Part shown: positions 47,996-58,194 of the stretch, one piece after another
Numbering within the stretch: the first letter of the stretch is position 1
Layout: each line of letters starts with the position of its first letter
NCBI RefSeq assembly: GCF_002575655.3
Contig: NC_053037.3
Location: 570,874,880 to 570,938,879, forward strand
Reading direction: 5' to 3'
From: Aegilops tauschii subsp. strangulata
Lineage: Eukaryota > Streptophyta > Magnoliopsida > Poales > Poaceae
Length of the DNA stretch: 64,000 nt
Program-made: the position numbers and the translations under genes
The notes under the pieces: generated by a model
Told to the model about the DNA's origin: nothing
Databases searched by the model: none
What the model saw: only the letters and a program-made list of their open reading frames with translations

Positions 47996-49484
47996 TTTCT
48001 ACGGGAGATGTCAGAGAAGGACGAGAACATCAAATTATTAGTAGACATGGGCTTTTCTGAAGATGAAGCAAATATGGCTATTACAAGATGTGGTATGACT
48101 CTTTTTGAAATTGTTGCATTCATTTTTCCAAGAAAGGAATCTTATGCTATATATTGCTGTTTAAATTTCCTAGGTATGGATGTTGATCTATGGGAATTAG
48201 TTGATTCGATAAGTGCATCACGAATTACAGAAGATAGTCATTCCAGAAACATATCTGACCATCAGGTACCTATTGGTTTGTTGTTATTTGTATATGAAAA
48301 CACTTACGCTCTTCTAATTTGATGTAACGACACTGTAATATCTGTAAATTTCCCAGGTCACAGATCAATGCTTTGATTTATTTGGAGGGGGAAAGAAAGC
48401 AAGATTGATGGAAGAGAGCAAGAAAAAGAGGAACCGGTATGGAGGTAGAGCACAGGGAAATCAACCCTCCTTGGATGGTAGCCATGATGAACCAATGCCT
48501 CTCCCAAATCCAATGGTTGGGTTTAATTTGCCAGGTTATTCGCAACCATCAATTACCAGAGTACTTCCTAAACAAGATAGTGGACCACCCTTTTTCTACT
48601 ATGAAAATGTGGCCCAAGCTCCGAAAGGCGTATGAGTGACTATTTCAAGATTTCTTTATGACATTCAACCTGAGTTTGTGGATTCTAAGCATTTGTGTGC
48701 AACTGCAAGGAAAAGAGGCTACATCCATAATTTGCCAATTGAGAATAGATCACCTCTTCTTCCTATGCCTCCAAAGACCATATTTGAGGCATTCCCTCAT
48801 TACAAGAAGTGGTGGCCTTCATGGGACCTGAGAACACAACTCAATTGCTTGCAACCAAATGTTGCAAGTGCGAAGCTGACAGAACGGATCGGGCGTGCTC
48901 TTGCAAGCTCGGACAGTCCACCGGCTCGAAGTGTTCAAAAATATGTCATGAATGAGTGTAGAAAAGGGAATCTTGTCTGGATTGGAAAGAACAAGGTTGC
49001 TCCATTGGAGCCTGAAGAGATGGAATATCTACTCGGTTTCCCAAAGGATCACACAAGGGGACTCGGCATCACAGAGAGATACAAGTCTCTCGGCAACACA
49101 TTTCATGTTGATACAGTTGCTTACCACTTGTCCGTTTTGAAAGTCATGTTTCCCAATGGTGTTAATGTGTTGTCCTTATTCACCGGTATTGGAGGAGGAG
49201 AGGTAGCTTTGCACAGGTTGGGCATCCACATGAAGGCAATGGTCTCTGTAGAGATAAGAAAAGCTAATAAGAGGATTTTTAAGGGTTGGTGGGATCAGAC
49301 TCAGACAGGCACGCTCATTGAGATTGATGACGTGAAATCTCTTACCGATGATAGGATTTTATCATTTGTTAGTAGATTTGGCGGCTTCGACTTGGTGATT
49401 TGGGGCAGCCCATGTAACAATCTTGCCGGGTGCAACAGATACAACCGTGATGGCTTGGAGGGCGAGCAATCTGCTTTGTTTTGA
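47996..49484 (+). pseudogene. DRM-type cytosine-5 DNA methyltransferase pseudogene, copy 2
   Basis: The exon pattern equals copy 1 shifted by 16375 bp: 47996-48092, 48174-48265 and 48357-49484. It has the same TGA at 48633-48635 after APKGV and the same early end at EQSALF, so both defects predate the duplication. Motif I (SLFTGIGGGEVALH) and the catalytic SPCNNLAG are kept, but the residue before GSPC is Trp (VIWGSPC) where copy 1 and other DRMs have Gly. Over the 282 codons after the stop the copies differ at about 11 residues, a high share for so little total divergence, as expected without selection. Confidence 0.88.
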
Positions 49485-50290
49485 ATGTATTTTTGTAATT
49501 CGTGTTAGGAAAAATTCAGTACATGTTGAAACATTTTTTTAATTATAATGCTTTTTAAATTGTGCAAACAATTTTTTTACATTGTATAAACAATTTTTGA
49601 AAATGTGACGAATACATTTCTGTAACTATTCAATATATCTGAAAATGTGACATACATTTTTTTGAATGTACACAACATTTCTGTTTAACTGCACAAACAT
49701 TTCTTCGCATTCTATAAATATTTTTGAAGTGCCACGTACATTTTCTTGAATTGTGTGACATTTTGATTTTTACATTAATTTTTCATGCACATGATTAAAA
49801 ACAATTCATACACAAGATTAACATTTTTGGTACACATGATTAACACTTACTCTTTTTGTATTCACATGATAATTTCCGTATACACCAGAAATATTTTTCT
49901 ATAGAATGTTTAACATTTTCAAATACAAGATTAATATTTTTCAAATACAAGATTAAGATTTTTAAAATTTCTTTGTAAAGTGTTTTTGTAATATTGATAT
50001 TTTTAATATTATGAATATAAACAAAATTAATTAAATGAAACAAAAACGCGAAGGAATGACAGGAAAATCACTCATGACGTCAGTCAGCGTGATGCAGCTT
50101 GTTGTTACTGGGTCGGCCCTGTTTGGGTTCCCTCGAGGCGAGCCATGCCTAGGCGTCTTAATAAGCGGCACATAGTCGCGCCCCTCAAAAAAGTTTATTC
50201 AAAAAAACTGGCATAGGGAAACTCAAACTTGGCCTAAATTGCAAAATTACCCTGGTGTTATATGCAAAATTTAACAATACTTCGCCCAAA
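49485..50290. other. AT-rich tail behind DRM copy 2
   Basis: Counterpart of 33110-33960, no gene seen. Confidence 0.5.
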
Positions 50291-51060
50291 ATGTAAGATA
50301 ATCTCTAGCATGCCCCTTATAAATTGACCCTAAAAAACGCGTATACGGGGCACTGTAAACTGTTTTTACGGTGTGAAATTGCCCTGGCCAGAGCAAGTCC
50401 CGTAAATAAAATTGTATCCCACTATAGCCGTTTTTTTTTCCTCCAGTCCCGGCAGAGTCCGTCTCCGGCCCCGGCGTGCCTCGCCCCGGTGCCCCCGCTC
50501 GCGCCGGCGCCGCCCGCCTCGCACCCCGCCTCATCCCGGCGCCGCCCGTTCCTGGCCACACATGTCGTGGAGGAGTCCTGTGCCACCCGCCCCAACCGCG
50601 TGCTCCCTGGAGCGCCTGCCCGTCCCCGATTGAGCCCGAGACCGCGCGCGGCTGCACGCGCGGTCCTCGGCATGGTCGCGCGAGCTCCGAGCGCCCCACC
50701 CCCGCTCTTCTCTGGTGCCGCGCCGCCCTGATTCGGGCCACCAGTGGCCTGCTCCGCCCGGCCCGTGGACAGCCTCGCCTCAGCAGTGGAGGTCGAGTCG
50801 GCCGCAATTCGGACCGGAGGCGGCAAATTCCGGCGTGCGGCGCTTCTTCCGACATGCGGCGACGGATTCCGGTGAGTTCCGGGTAGATTCCGACCAGTTC
50901 CGCGGCGGCGCGTCTACTTCGACGAGGTTTGACCGGTTTACGGGTTGAACTGTATACTGCCTTCAAAACTGTACATATGAGGTTTTTGCGGATGGATTTT
51001 CATTGCCCTTTAAAAAGTTTAAGGGCCGATCGAGTTTTACGGGATCTGCTAGGCGCTGTT
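50291..51060. other. GC-rich block with loosely inverted AT-rich ends
   Basis: The core (50440-50940) is CpG-rich and open in many frames. The left side (cgtatacggggcactgtaaactg, 50340-50362) and the right side (gttgaactgtatactgccttc, 50944-50964, opposite strand) are loosely similar when one is inverted. That would fit a Mutator-like element that picked up GC-rich host DNA, but the similarity is weak. No protein is supported. Confidence 0.35.
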
Positions 51061-52262
51061 TTAAACTGTAAATATGGATTTTTTACGGGTTTGATCGCTT
51101 TTAAACAGGGCGGCCCTGTGTTTAGGGAGGCCCTAGGCGTACTGGACGACATGGGCCCTAAGTCAAAGAACCCTTCAGTGGTCGAATTTTCAGACCACCT
51201 TTTTTCTTTCTTCTCCCTTTTTAGCACCCGACAAATGTATCTTAGGCAACATGACAGGCTAATGTCCTAAAATTATGAAGTAAAGAGTATACAAAGAATT
51301 AGAAATTTATAGATCGGATGATTGGAACACTTGACATGTATACAGAATGGCAGAAAATTAGGATGGTTGAATACATAATGTGAAAGATTGAACTAGAAAG
51401 TTATACATAAAAAATTTGAAACTTTGTGGGATGAATCATGGATGAATAGTACTCCAATAGACGTGCTAAAAAACTACTGAAAATATGAAATTGAGGGATG
51501 GATGAATGGATCAGGATACGTACTGAATCGGCCGTCACAGATGCATAACGTATTGCCATATTGCCGGAAGGCCGGATTGCCTGAGTGGCGGACTGCGGCG
51601 TGCGGCGGTGACAACAAGCGGCCGAGGCGCCGAGCGAGGAGCGATGGAGCGACGGGCCGATGAGACGATGAATATGAACCGAGTGACGAACAGGGAAAGC
51701 CAGATCAATCGATCGATTTGTTTGAAAACACACGTACGCATTTCAATCACAGTCCCTTGCGGCCGTGACTTGCGTGCGCCGATGCTTATCTACCTAGTGA
51801 TCCGAAGGGCCCATCTCGTTTTTCTTTCATACATTTTTTCCGGGAGCAACTAGTTAACCAGCGCTCCTTCGTAACGAGCGGTTCGGGAGCGCTCCGCGCG
51901 TGACAAGTGTCGCGCGTGGAGCGCTTCCGCAAGGGAAAACTAGTTGCGCGGTTGGTTCCCGGTTTTCCCTTTCCGGTTTGTGGTTTGGTGCGTTTTGCAG
52001 TTTGACCCTCGAACTATCAGAATTTTCCGTTTTCCCTTTCCGCGCGAAAACACAAAAAAAATACCAGCTCGCGCGGTTGGTTTCCTGTTTCCCTTTCCCG
52101 TTTCCCTTTTTGTTCCCATTATATTTCCGGGTAATGGAGATTTATGGTGTAGTTGCGGGCGGGGACTACCAACACTATCAAATGTGACCTTTCAAGTAAA
52201 GAAAAAAAGCAACTTTTTAATGTAAAACGGCAGTCTCCAGAATCGTTCAATCGTGTGACTTC
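51061..52262. other. Anonymous spacer with a small inverted repeat
   Basis: No gene seen. At about 51844-51866 (gagcaactagttaaccagcg) and 51918-51952 (ggagcgcttccgc, then aactagttgc) the ends are inverted copies of one another with gaps, making a foldback of about 110 bp. Phrases such as gttttccctttccg recur from 51960 to 52120. Confidence 0.4.
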
Positions 52263-52326
52263 TTTATAGGCACAGGTGAACACTAGGAGAGGCACGGGTG
52301 TATAATAACTTTACTAAATTGAAGAA

Positions 52327-53800
52327 AAGTGCCTCCGGCTCGCCTTCGGCTCGTTCAATTTTCATAAACATCTTGGGGGGGGGGGGGGGGGGGGGATAGG
52401 TCGAAGTGTGTGTTGGTCGTGCGGCGTGCTGGTTCGTGCGGCGCGTTGTACGTCGTGGTGTGGCACAGCGCCTCCGGCGCGAGGGAACCTCCGGCTCGTT
52501 CAATTTTCATAAACATCTTGAAAAGGGGGCATAGGTCGAAGTGTGTGTTGGTCGTGTGGCGTGCTAGTTCGTGCGGCGCGTTGTACATCGTGGTGTGACA
52601 CGGCGCCTCCGGCACGCCTTCGGCTCGTTCATTTTTCATAAACATCTTGAAGGGGGGGCATAGGTCGAAGTGTGTGTTGGTCGTGCAGTGAGCTGGTTCG
52701 TGCGGCGCGTTGTACGTCGTGGTGTGACACGGCGCCTCCGGCGCGAGGGAACCTCCGGCTCGCCTTCGGCTCATTCAATTTTCATAAACATTTTGAAGGG
52801 GGGGCATAGGTCGAAGTGTGTGTTGGTCGTGCAGCGTGCTGGTTCGTGCGGCGCGTTGTACGTTGTGGTGTGACACGGCGCCTCTGGCGCGAGGGAACCT
52901 CCGTCTCGCCTTCGGCTTGTTCCATTTTCATAAACATCTTGAAGGGGGGGGCATAGGTCAAAGTGTGTGTTGGTCGTGCAGCGTGCTGGTTCGTGCAGCG
53001 TGTTGTACGTCGTGGTGTGACACGGCGCCTCTGGCGCGAGGGAACCTCCGACTCGCCTTCGGCTCGTTCAATTTTCATAAACATCTTGAAGGGGGAGGCA
53101 TAGGTCGAAGTGTGTGTTGGTCGTGCTGCGTGCTGGTTCGTGCGGCGCGTTGTACGTCGTGGTGTCACACGGCGCCTCCGGCGCACCTCCGGCGCACCTC
53201 CGGCTCGCCTTCGGCTCGTTCAATTTTCATAAACATCTTGAAGGGGGGCATAGGTCGAAGTGTGTGTTGGTCATGCGGCGTGCTGGTTCGTGCGGCGCCT
53301 TGTACGTCGTGGTGTGGCACGGCGCCTCCGGCGCGAGGGAATCTCCGGCTCGCCTTCGGCTCGTTCAATTTTCATAAACATCTTGAAGGGGGGGGGGCAT
53401 AGGTCGAAGTGTGTGTTGGTCGTGCGGCGTGCTGGTTTGTGCGGCGCGTTGTACGTCATGGTGTGGCACGGCGCCTCCGGCGCGAGGGAACCTCCGGCTC
53501 GCCTTCGGCTCGTTCAATTTTCATAAACATTTTGAAGGGGGGGGGCATAGGTCGAAGTGTGTGTTGGTCGTGCGGCGTGCTGGTTCGTGCGGTGCGTTGT
53601 TCGTCATGGTGTGGCACGGCGCCTCCGGCGCGAGGGAACCTCCGGCTCGCCTTCGGCTCGTTCAATTTTCATAAACATCTTGAAGGGGGGGCATAGGTCG
53701 AAGTGTGTGTTGGTCGTGCAGCGTGCTGGTTCGTGCGGCGCGTTGTACGTCGTGGTGTGGCATGACGCCTCCGGCGCGAGGGAACCTGCTTGTTTAATTT
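52327..53800 (+). repeat. Ten-copy GC-rich minisatellite, unit about 147 bp
   Basis: The phrase ataggtcgaagtgtgtgttg recurs at about 52396, 52531, 52660, 52806, 52953, 53100, 53250, 53399, 53547 and 53693, giving periods of 135, 129 and then 146-150 bp. Each unit runs through a poly-G tract, cataggtcgaag, ggttcgtgcggcgcgttgta, cacggcgcctccggcg and cgttcaattttcataaacat. Size differences come mainly from the G tract and a short deletion in the first two units. The first G tract is 21 bases (52375-52395). Because the period is near a multiple of three, several frames on both strands stay open, but they are not credible proteins. Confidence 0.95.
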
Positions 53801-53844
53801 TTATATAGCAGGTTGTGCAGAAGGCAAGCTGCTTTGTTTCGAAA

Positions 53845-54340
53845 GGCACGGGTTTCAAGCATGTGCAATCACGTCTGCCTACGAGCTAGGTTTGTGCGTG
53901 CATTCACATGTGTGTATACTACGAAGGCATTGGTATGTTGTCTCCGGAGGCACGGGTTTGAAGCATGTAAAGTCACGTGAAGTCATTGGTATGTTGCCTC
54001 CAGAGGCACGGGTTTGAAGCAGGTAAAGTCACGTGAAGTCATTGGTATGTTCCCTCCAGAGGCACGGGTTTGAACCATGTGAAGTCACGTGTGCGTAGGA
54101 GCTAGTCACGGTTGAGGCGTTCTTGGTATTTGTGTGTGGATATTGCCCGGATGCATGGTGACCCAGGCTTTGGTGGCACAAGGCCATGTCACCTCTGGAG
54201 GCACGGGAGGGTGGTCTCCAGAGTCACGCGTAAGGGTATGTGTGTGTGTGGATATTGCCCGGAGGCATGGTGACGCAGGGTTTGGTGGCACAAGGCCACG
54301 GGAGGGTGGTTTCCAGAGTCACGCGTAAGGGTTCGTTTTG
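53845..54340 (+). repeat. Short direct repeats built on an AGGCACGGG motif
   Basis: Units of about 54 bp with aggcacgggtttgaagca then gtaaagtcacgtgaagtcat occur at about 53949, 54003 and 54057. A longer pair of about 105 bp follows (tgtgtgtggatattgcccgg at about 54134 and 54239). The same motif continues through the next 7 kb. Confidence 0.8.
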
Positions 54341-54550
54341 GGAGTCACTGCTGTCGTACAAATAAGAAGAGGCATTGTTGTTTATAGTTTACTGACACTC
54401 TCTGATGATGTAAGAGGCACTGTTGTCGAAATAGTTCTCTTTTCAACATGAACACGCAATTTCTAACTACATTACATAGAAATGTGAGTTATTGATAAAC
54501 TTTTTTGTCACGTCTAGATAGAATTAGCCTCGCGGGCTAAATCAAAAGTT

Positions 54551-55076
54551 TTAGTCTTCATTTTTGCTCAAGATCTTGCTAATCTCGTCACCCATTTCAC
54601 TAGCTTTGACTTGATTCATCTCGCTACTTAAGAGAATGTACATTGCCTCAGACCTCCAGTCTTCGACCTCATCCTGTGAAATTTTGCGGAGAAGGGAAGT
54701 ATATTATTAGAGTTTGTGCATATAAGTTGTTTATAAGTAAATCTATATAAACTTACTATCAAATCTTCCAGGTCTTCGACAAACTTTTCACCATTGTAGA
54801 GGAATTCAAGCTTTAAAATAGCAAATGTTGATTCTCCCTTTTCTACCACTGGAACATCTTGCACGGTATGAATCTGCCATCTTGTACCCTTGGCACTCAT
54901 TGTTTGTCCTAGTATGGTGTTGAAGACTTCTTTAAACCTAGGTACCTGGGAATATTGAATTTTGTAATTAATTGTTTAAATATTGCAACTTATAAAACTG
55001 AAAAAATTATTATGTATCAATGCTTACGATTGCCGACTTATGAACTTGATATTCCTTAAACTTTCTTTCTCTTTCT
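54551..55076 (-). pseudogene. C-terminal exons of a Ulp1-like cysteine protease gene (low certainty)
   Basis: Three minus-strand exons with GT...AG junctions: about 55028-55076 (KFKEYQVHKSAI), 54757-54945 (VPRFKEVFNTILGQ, WQIHTVQDVP, ESTFAILKLEFLYNGEKF) and 54551-54674 (DEVEDWRSEAMYILLSSEMN to a stop). Reading phase is kept across both introns. The order HTVQDVP...F-LK-EF--G...W is like the C-terminal part of plant Ulp1-type SUMO proteases, often carried by Mutator-like elements. The expected Gln and the Cys-Gly of the active site are not present (VVEKGEST instead), so it would be inactive. No upstream catalytic His region was found. Confidence 0.45.
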
Positions 55077-55702
55077 TATTGGTGTATAGGAGTGGAGGCA
55101 CCGAAGTGCCTTCTTGGGTGTTTTAAGTAGTTGGTGTTATTGACGGACAACCGTGCCTTTGTAGTGTTCTTCTCTGAGGGTCACGGGCGTAAGCAATGTT
55201 TTCCAAGGAGAATAAACACCTAACTACCTCTGTATTCAAATTGTTTTTCCAAAGTGTTCCATACGAACGATTTTTAATATTTGTGTGTGCAATGGTTTGT
55301 TAGAACATTGTGCACTGCTTTTAGGAGCATTCTGTAATTGTTGTCCCTGCATTTCGACGCTGCATCCACAAAGGTACTAGTGCATTGCATGCTCGTCATT
55401 TTTGTGGATTGCTATGTGTATCTGCTCTGTGCGTTACGCTAATCGTATAGTATCTATACTGTGTTTATATTTTTCAGTTCACACCAATATATTCTAATAA
55501 TAGAAAACTGCAACATTGCACTGGAAATAAACTTGTTCAGAAGATATGTAAACTGGAAGCAAACTACAAGGTTAACTGCGACACAATCAAATCTAAATTT
55601 AGAACAAGCAAACGGCAGTCTTGAGAGAAAGCAAATCTAACGGGAAATCTAGAATGGCATGAGCAATCTTCTAGTTACTTTTCTTGGCCGGGACCACCTG
55701 CT
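55077..55702. other. Spacer between the Ulp1-like tail and the exonuclease
   Basis: No gene seen. It is of mixed composition, with a few diverged aggcac-type phrases at its left end. Confidence 0.4.
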
Positions 55703-56384
55703 TCAGTAGTCATAGTCGCCCCAGGACCTTGCGCGCTTCCTGGTCTGCTCCTTCTCGAGTTTTGCCCGGCGGAGGCCTTCCTGGATGATGGTGAGGCGGC
55801 TCCATATCTCGTACGCAGCGTAAGCATCTTTTGCCGCGTACTCGATGTGCCTCATGGACAGGGGCATGCACGCCCAGCGCTGGTGCTCTGCGTTGGTGAG
55901 CTTCTTCTTCATGTTGTTGTAGTAGTCGTGGACAAGGATGCCAGAGACATCCCCAAGGGAGTCCAGAGGCTTGGTAGCTGTAGGCACCCTCCATTCCTTC
56001 TGGACCGACGAAGTGGGCGATCTCTAGTCCGACGCTCCCGAGCATCTCTATGTCGCCGTCGATGGAGAAGCCAGCAAACGTGTATCTGGGGTCGGCGAGG
56101 AAGTTGTCGAACCTGGTGCAGTTCTTGTCGGCGGCGCTCAGTTGGAAGAGCAACACCGGATGATCCTTGCCAACGGAGAGCTGGACGAGGGCTGGTTTCT
56201 GATCTTCGCCAACGTCGTTGGTGTACTCCACATCAACTCCGACGATCTTGTGGCACTCGAATTCGAGGTGTCGCTCGTACTGCTCGATGGTGGTTGCCGC
56301 CTTGTGCAAGTCATTGGTGTGGATCACGTGCAACTTGGTGTTGCCGTGGGCCTGCACCTCCATGAATTCCTTGATGAATCCCAT
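55703..56384 (-). pseudogene. Werner-type 3'-5' exonuclease, one frameshift
   Basis: Start chosen at ATG 56384 (MGFIKEFMEVQAHGN). The intronless frame shows a DEDDy exonuclease (RNase D/WRN family): KIVGVDVEYTND (first Asp and Glu), KPALVQLSVG, YTFAGFSIDGDIEMLG (Asp), and YAAKDAYAAYEIWSRL (Tyr and last Asp), ending SWGDYDY. Near 56000 a single extra base shifts the frame: HFVGP leads into EGMEG, while the correct continuation (EWRVPTATKPLDSLGDVSG) lies in the next frame to the stop at 55703. Apart from this, about 225 residues are continuous, so the damage is recent or is an assembly error. High GC content suggests an expressed grass-gene origin. Confidence 0.85.
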
Positions 56385-56411
56385 GGCCTGGAGCAGCTGG
56401 TCCTCCTGCAA

Positions 56412-58194
56412 CCTGGTTTTTCTTGGGGCACAATGAGTGGGAGCGCAATGGCGATTTCAGTTGTTTGTGTGTAAGAAGGCCAAGGCAGAACTCTAAATTT
56501 AAGGGCGGGGAAGTGGCAAAGGAGTGCACGATCTCACTGTCGATGCGGTTGAGCACATCGTGGGTTCTGGATCGTGGTTTCATCTCCCTGGTGGTGCGGT
56601 TGTGCACATCCTGGGTTTTTGATCGTGGTTTTTCTTTATAAAAAATAAAAATAAAATCAGTAGTTATGTTTTTAGCAACCGTCGTATCTCCAGCAAGTCG
56701 AGGAGATGTTCGTTGTCTTGCGTAGTTTCTGTCAAATGTTAACTTTTACAATTTATCTCGTGAGGCATGCAGGGGCAGTATGTAGAGGCACAAGTCTCTG
56801 ACCAAGAGAAGCATGCTTGAAGTGGCTGGTTTAACTCTCAGACACATGGGCGTGGTACATTCATTGGGAGTGGCAATTGTTTTCAGTGATACATTCGCTG
56901 GTAGGAGCAGTGCTGTGTTTTTTCAGAGGCACTGTTGCAGCTGACGCTACGAGATGGACAGAAAGAACGAGAAGCAACGACAGACGTGGATATGCAGCTG
57001 CAAGAAGCACTTATACAACAAGAGGCGCAAGTAGAGGAATAGATACGATGCTACGTCAGGCACGGAAATGAAGTTACGTGATTCACGGACGTCAATTCGT
57101 GCTATGGTGCTATGTGAGGCACGAGCACGAACAAATAGCCGTGCACTCAACTACATGCGCAAAAAGCCACAGATGTGTTCCTAAGAAGCACCGGCCTCCA
57201 TGGTTTTGCCGCAAGGTGAGATTCGACATTTATCCAGGGCATTCCGGGTTTTACAAGTGTAGGAATAATCATTTTACACTTATATGTTCTATGGCAGAGG
57301 CACGGCAATTACTTTTGTGACGAAGGAATGAACGTCGAATGTACGTGACGTGAGTATTGACAATAGGCGTCCGTTACTGTTTTTCCAGAATGTTTTTCAA
57401 TTAACTTTGAGAGGCATGAATGTGACGACGGAACAGGCACGGTCATGTCTGAAATAGTGGCAAGGTGGTCCCTAGCGTGTCCTGAATGTATCAACTGTAA
57501 CGCTGCACTGTTACAAGCACGGTCGTTATTCTTGTCGAGGCACGGTCTTGAGAGTCGTGAATGTGCCGACTCAACAGGCACGGTCATGTCTGAAATAGTT
57601 GCAAGTACGAGATGGGCAGAAACAACGAGAAGAAACGAGGGGCGTGGGCATGCAGCTGCGAAACACACTTATATAGCGAGTAGCACAACTAGAGGCACAT
57701 GTACGATGCTACGTGAGGCACGGATATGAACCTATGTGAAGGCATGGATGTTTAAGGTGACTGAGCCATAGGGGAAGGCGCTAGGTTTTCAGGAGAAGTG
57801 CTGTGTGGTTGACAGAGGTGTATACTTGAGCTCATCGCAACAAACTACTTGGCATGACGCTATTCTGCGGAGCACCATAGTGAAAAATATGTATACTACT
57901 GACGTGCGGAGCTAGCAATGTCACTAAACTATTCTGAAACATACTTCACCACAGCCATTCATCCTCCATTATTATTCAGCGAATCCTTTTATTATTATCA
58001 GAGATAAATAAACTAACCCACGTAAGTGTTTCACCTTCTTTGACAGGGAATTTTCACCACCGTCCTCTTGGACATAATTATATGCTCAGTTACATACCAT
58101 CACATAACTAAATAACAAAACTGATGTGTACAGGCTGTTCAAAAAACAGACATAAATTACTGAACTAGGAAGTATAGCCACCGGCAACGCTCTA
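56412..58194. other. Spacer with AGGCACGG motifs and an internal 125-bp duplication
   Basis: No gene seen. 56946-57072 and 57601-57728 are diverged copies (gagatggacagaaagaacgag, gatacgatgctacgt, ggcacgg-atatgaa). The phrase caggcacggtcatgtctgaa occurs at about 57434 and 57576. Further copies of ggcacgg lie at about 57059, 57299, 57540 and 57718. Confidence 0.6.

Larger units (their letters stand above)
46871..50748. repeat. Direct repeat copy 2 (3.88-kb duplicated segment with DRM pseudogene)
   Basis: Same orientation and content as 30496-34371. It preserves both empty insertion sites: cttagctaaa at 46871, where copy 1 has the Gypsy element, and ccagtggcctgctcc at 50741, where copy 1 has the Angela-like LTR. 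It is therefore the less disturbed copy. Confidence 0.93.

Noticed and set aside
51844..51952. Small foldback considered as one end of the large mosaic transposon
   Set aside because: No matching counterpart with the same sequence was found near 61.8-64 kb, so it cannot be assigned as a terminus.
52818..53402. Long open frames on both strands of the minisatellite
   Set aside because: The repeat period is near a multiple of three, so frames stay open by construction. Cys/Arg-rich peptides with no start context or family match are not credible.
52327..53800. Repeat array considered as CRISPR-like
   Set aside because: Whole units repeat without unique spacers, and the context is plant nuclear DNA.
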